Shown: piece after piece, positions 6,261-7,750 of the stretch
Position numbering within the stretch: position 1 is the stretch's first letter
Layout: every line of letters begins with the position of its first letter
From: Treponema sp.
GTDB lineage: Bacteria; Spirochaetota; Spirochaetia; Treponematales; Breznakiellaceae
Assembly: GCA_031259035.1 (NCBI GenBank)
Contig: JAIRLZ010000308.1
Location: 1-7,750 of the forward strand
Reading direction: 5' to 3'
Length of the DNA stretch: 7,750 bases
Program-made: the position numbers and the translations under genes
Notes under the pieces: generated by a model
Told to the model about the DNA's origin: nothing
What the model saw: only the letters and a program-made list of their open reading frames with translations
Database searches by the model: none

Positions 6261-6851
6261 ATGGACTGGCTGTATTCAGATACAGTGAAAGAGCATTTCA
6301 CAAATCCCCGCAATGTGCTGTTTGGCGATGAAGCGGCGTTTCCAGCCGACGGGCGCGGGCTTACCGGCAACATCAAGTGCGGGGATCAGATGCTCATGCT
6401 GCTTAAAATAAAAGACGACGCGATTACCGACGTACGGTGGAAGACATATGGCTGCGCAAGCGCAATCGCGTCTACCAGTATGCTTTCGGAGATGATAAAG
6501 GGCATGGACATTGCCCAGGCGTACACTATTAAACCGGAAGATCTGGTTGAAAAACTGGGCGGTTTGCCCGAATACAAGATACACTGCTCCGTACTGGGTG
6601 ACAAGGCGCTCCGCGCGGCTATCGACGACTATCTTGCCAAGACCGGCAGAGCGGGCATGTTTAAAGAAGCGGCGACCGAAATCTGCCGCTGCCTCGGCGT
6701 TACGGACAAGGATATAGAAAACGCATTCCACAATGGAGCGCGTTCATGGGAGCAGTTGCAGGAAGCGACCAAAATCGGTACCGTATGCGGCGGGTGCAAA
6801 AACAAGGCGTTGGAGTTGCTTCACGAATTTGAACATATTTATGGAAAATGA
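6261..6851 (+). CDS. nifU: NifU-like iron-sulfur cluster scaffold protein, two-domain form (196 aa)
   Basis: Cytoplasmic scaffold on which Fe-S clusters are assembled from cysteine-desulfurase sulfur and then passed to apo-proteins. Residues 1-130 form an IscU/NifU N-terminal domain (YSDTVKEHFTNPRN near the start) with the three ligand cysteines C40, C65 and C109, and with D42 in the KCGDQM motif. Residues 138-196 form a BFD-like [2Fe-2S] domain with C142-x-C144 and C176-x-x-C179, the arrangement of the NifU central domain. The C-terminal Nfu domain of full-length nitrogen-fixation NifU is missing, so this is the shorter NifU form. The ATG at 6261 follows GGAGG with a 6-base gap; an upstream in-frame ATG at 6207 falls inside the likely promoter. 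No NifS/IscS or IscR gene is visible; a partner desulfurase must lie elsewhere. Whether it serves nitrogenase or general Fe-S assembly cannot be told here. Confidence 0.92.
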   Translation: MDWLYSDTVKEHFTNPRNVLFGDEAAFPADGRGLTGNIKCGDQMLMLLKIKDDAITDVRWKTYGCASAIASTSMLSEMIKGMDIAQAYTIKPEDLVEKLGGLPEYKIHCSVLGDKALRAAIDDYLAKTGRAGMFKEAATEICRCLGVTDKDIENAFHNGARSWEQLQEATKIGTVCGGCKNKALELLHEFEHIYGK

Positions 6852-6858
6852 AGGCAAA

Positions 6859-6998
6859 AACGCGGGTGGTTTTTGATTTTCCCATTGTAACCATTTGTAA
6901 AAATCAGTATTATAGTTTATAAAAAGAGAAATCTCCAAAAACGTGAACCCGCGTTGGGATGCGTATATCACGCGGGACGGGGCGTTGACGGTTTTTGG
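6859..6998 (+). promoter_or_regulatory. Three-armed inverted repeat around the htrA promoter
   Basis: Arm A is AACGCGGGT (6859-6867) plus GTTTTTG (6869-6875). Arm B is CCAAAAAC (6935-6942) plus ACCCGCGTT (6947-6955). Arm C is ACGCGGG (6970-6976) plus GTTTTTGG (6991-6998). B can pair with A (9 + 7 bp around a loop of about 60 bases) or with C (7 + 8 bp), but not with both. The likely htrA promoter lies between A and B. RNA started there carries only B and C, whereas read-through from the NifU-like gene carries all three. Confidence 0.6.
6895..6923 (+). promoter_or_regulatory. Probable promoter of the htrA gene
   Basis: TTGTAA (6895-6900), a 17-base spacer and TATAAA (6918-6923). A second overlapping reading, TTGTAA (6885-6890) with TATTAT (6908-6913), also has a 17-base gap. 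Either gives a leader of about 100 bases containing the B/C hairpin arms before the ribosome site at 7025-7030. Confidence 0.5.
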
Positions 6999-7036
6999 AA
7001 GTTTTCACAACCATACCAGCAAACAGGAGAGTTCAT

Positions 7037-7750
7037 ATGGAATTGATGAAAAAGTTGTCTTCAAAAAATATTTTTGTGTTCAGTCTTGTGCTAATAGGCG
7101 TTCTGTTTGGATTTTTGTTGGCCTTCTTTTCTTTCTCGTATTGGAAGCCGAATATGAATATAACGGCTCAGGCGGAAGAAAGCAGGCCGGCTGTAATTCC
7201 GGCGGACGCGCTTTCTGTTGCGGAAGGGCTCCAGAACGCTTTCCGCTCCGTATCGGACAAGGCGTTGCCGAGCGTGGTGGAGATCAACACCGTATCAGTA
7301 ACGAAACGGCAAACGCCGCGTTTCAACGGCATTCCATGGGATTTCTTTTTTGGTCCCGAAAACGGCGACGGCGATTCTTCGGAGGAGCGGGAATACCGCT
7401 CGCAGGGGCTTGGTTCCGGCATCATAGTCCGCCAGGACAAGGAAATGTATTATGTAATCACCAACAACCACGTGATTGACGGCGCGACTGAAATTTTCGT
7501 TGTTATGAGCACCGGCAAAGAGTACCCGGCCGCTCTTGTTGGGAAAGACGACCGCAAAGATATCGCGATGATTTCCTTTAAGACAACGGATTCTTGGCCT
7601 ATCGCCGTGTTGGGCGATTCGGACGCGGTGAAAGTCGGAGACTGGGCGATTGCGGTGGGCAACCCGCTCGGCTATATGTCATCCGTTACGATGGGCATTG
7701 TGAGCGCGGTCGGACGCAGCGGAGGCCCGGGAAATAACATCAACGACTTC
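7037..7750 (+). CDS. htrA: HtrA/DegP-type serine protease, 3'-truncated by the window edge
   Basis: Envelope serine protease that degrades or holds misfolded proteins. The frame is open for 238 codons to the last base of the window. ATG 7037-7039 follows AGGAGA (7025-7030). Residues 1-10 are short and basic, then a hydrophobic stretch (about 12-35) serves as a membrane anchor or signal with no clear cleavage site. The trypsin-like domain starts near residue 60 (ALPSVVEINT at 76-85). The catalytic His is in TNNHVI (H145) and the catalytic Asp in DRKDIAMI (D175). VGDWAIAVGNPLGY and TMGIVSA follow as in the family. The catalytic Ser (GNSGG) and the PDZ domains lie beyond the window. Residues 106-119 form an acidic loop (GPENGDGDSSEERE) in the position of the flexible LA loop. 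The motif is DIAM rather than the common DLAV, a mild change. An ATG three codons later is a possible alternative start. Confidence 0.93.
   Translation, partial: MELMKKLSSKNIFVFSLVLIGVLFGFLLAFFSFSYWKPNMNITAQAEESRPAVIPADALSVAEGLQNAFRSVSDKALPSVVEINTVSVTKRQTPRFNGIPWDFFFGPENGDGDSSEEREYRSQGLGSGIIVRQDKEMYYVITNNHVIDGATEIFVVMSTGKEYPAALVGKDDRKDIAMISFKTTDSWPIAVLGDSDAVKVGDWAIAVGNPLGYMSSVTMGIVSAVGRSGGPGNNINDF

Noticed and set aside
6943..7479. Plus-strand open frame of 178 codons starting at GTG
   Set aside because: It overlaps htrA in another frame, has no ribosome site, and the htrA frame carries clear catalytic motifs.

Overview
The window (about 55% G+C by eye, with A+T-rich intergenic spacers) looks like a chromosomal segment of a bacterium, most probably a spirochaete of the Treponema type. 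That assignment rests on the general look of LeuRS, the Zn-ATPase and the regulator, and on a decayed glycoside hydrolase typical of gut bacteria. No marker proves it, so the organism call is tentative.

Layout, left to right. (1) Positions 2-2248, plus strand: leucyl-tRNA synthetase without its N-terminus. (2) Positions 2249-2784: the decayed C-terminal part of a TIM-barrel glycoside hydrolase, split by a 195-bp miniature element with 16-bp terminal inverted repeats. The element sits at a TA inside CTAG, as expected of the IS630/Tc1-mariner superfamily. (3) Positions 2785-2969: degenerate sequence with a run of 14 C. (4) Positions 2970-5827, minus strand: a metal-resistance locus made of a SmtB/CzrA-type ArsR-family repressor, a 45-codon small ORF and a P1B-2 Zn/Cd/Pb-exporting ATPase. 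It has two operator-like sites, one before the repressor and one before the small ORF and ATPase. (5) Positions 5946-6095, minus strand: initiator tRNA-Met with its own promoter and a strong intrinsic terminator. (6) Positions 6207-6851, plus strand: a two-domain NifU-like Fe-S scaffold protein. (7) Positions 6859-7750, plus strand: an inverted-repeat leader with a promoter, then the first 238 codons of an HtrA/DegP serine protease, which runs off the window.

The repressor and ATPase form one functional unit: metal binding releases the repressor and allows synthesis of the exporter. The repressor keeps both Zn sites known from SmtB. The other genes are housekeeping functions (aminoacylation, initiation, Fe-S assembly, envelope protein quality control) with no evident link to each other.

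The most interesting points are: the miniature element, whose excision restores the hydrolase reading frame across the site; the small ORF overlapping the ATPase start; the duplicated operator; and the three-armed inverted repeat around the htrA promoter. I see no CRISPR array, phage gene or intact transposase, and no clearly new multi-gene system.
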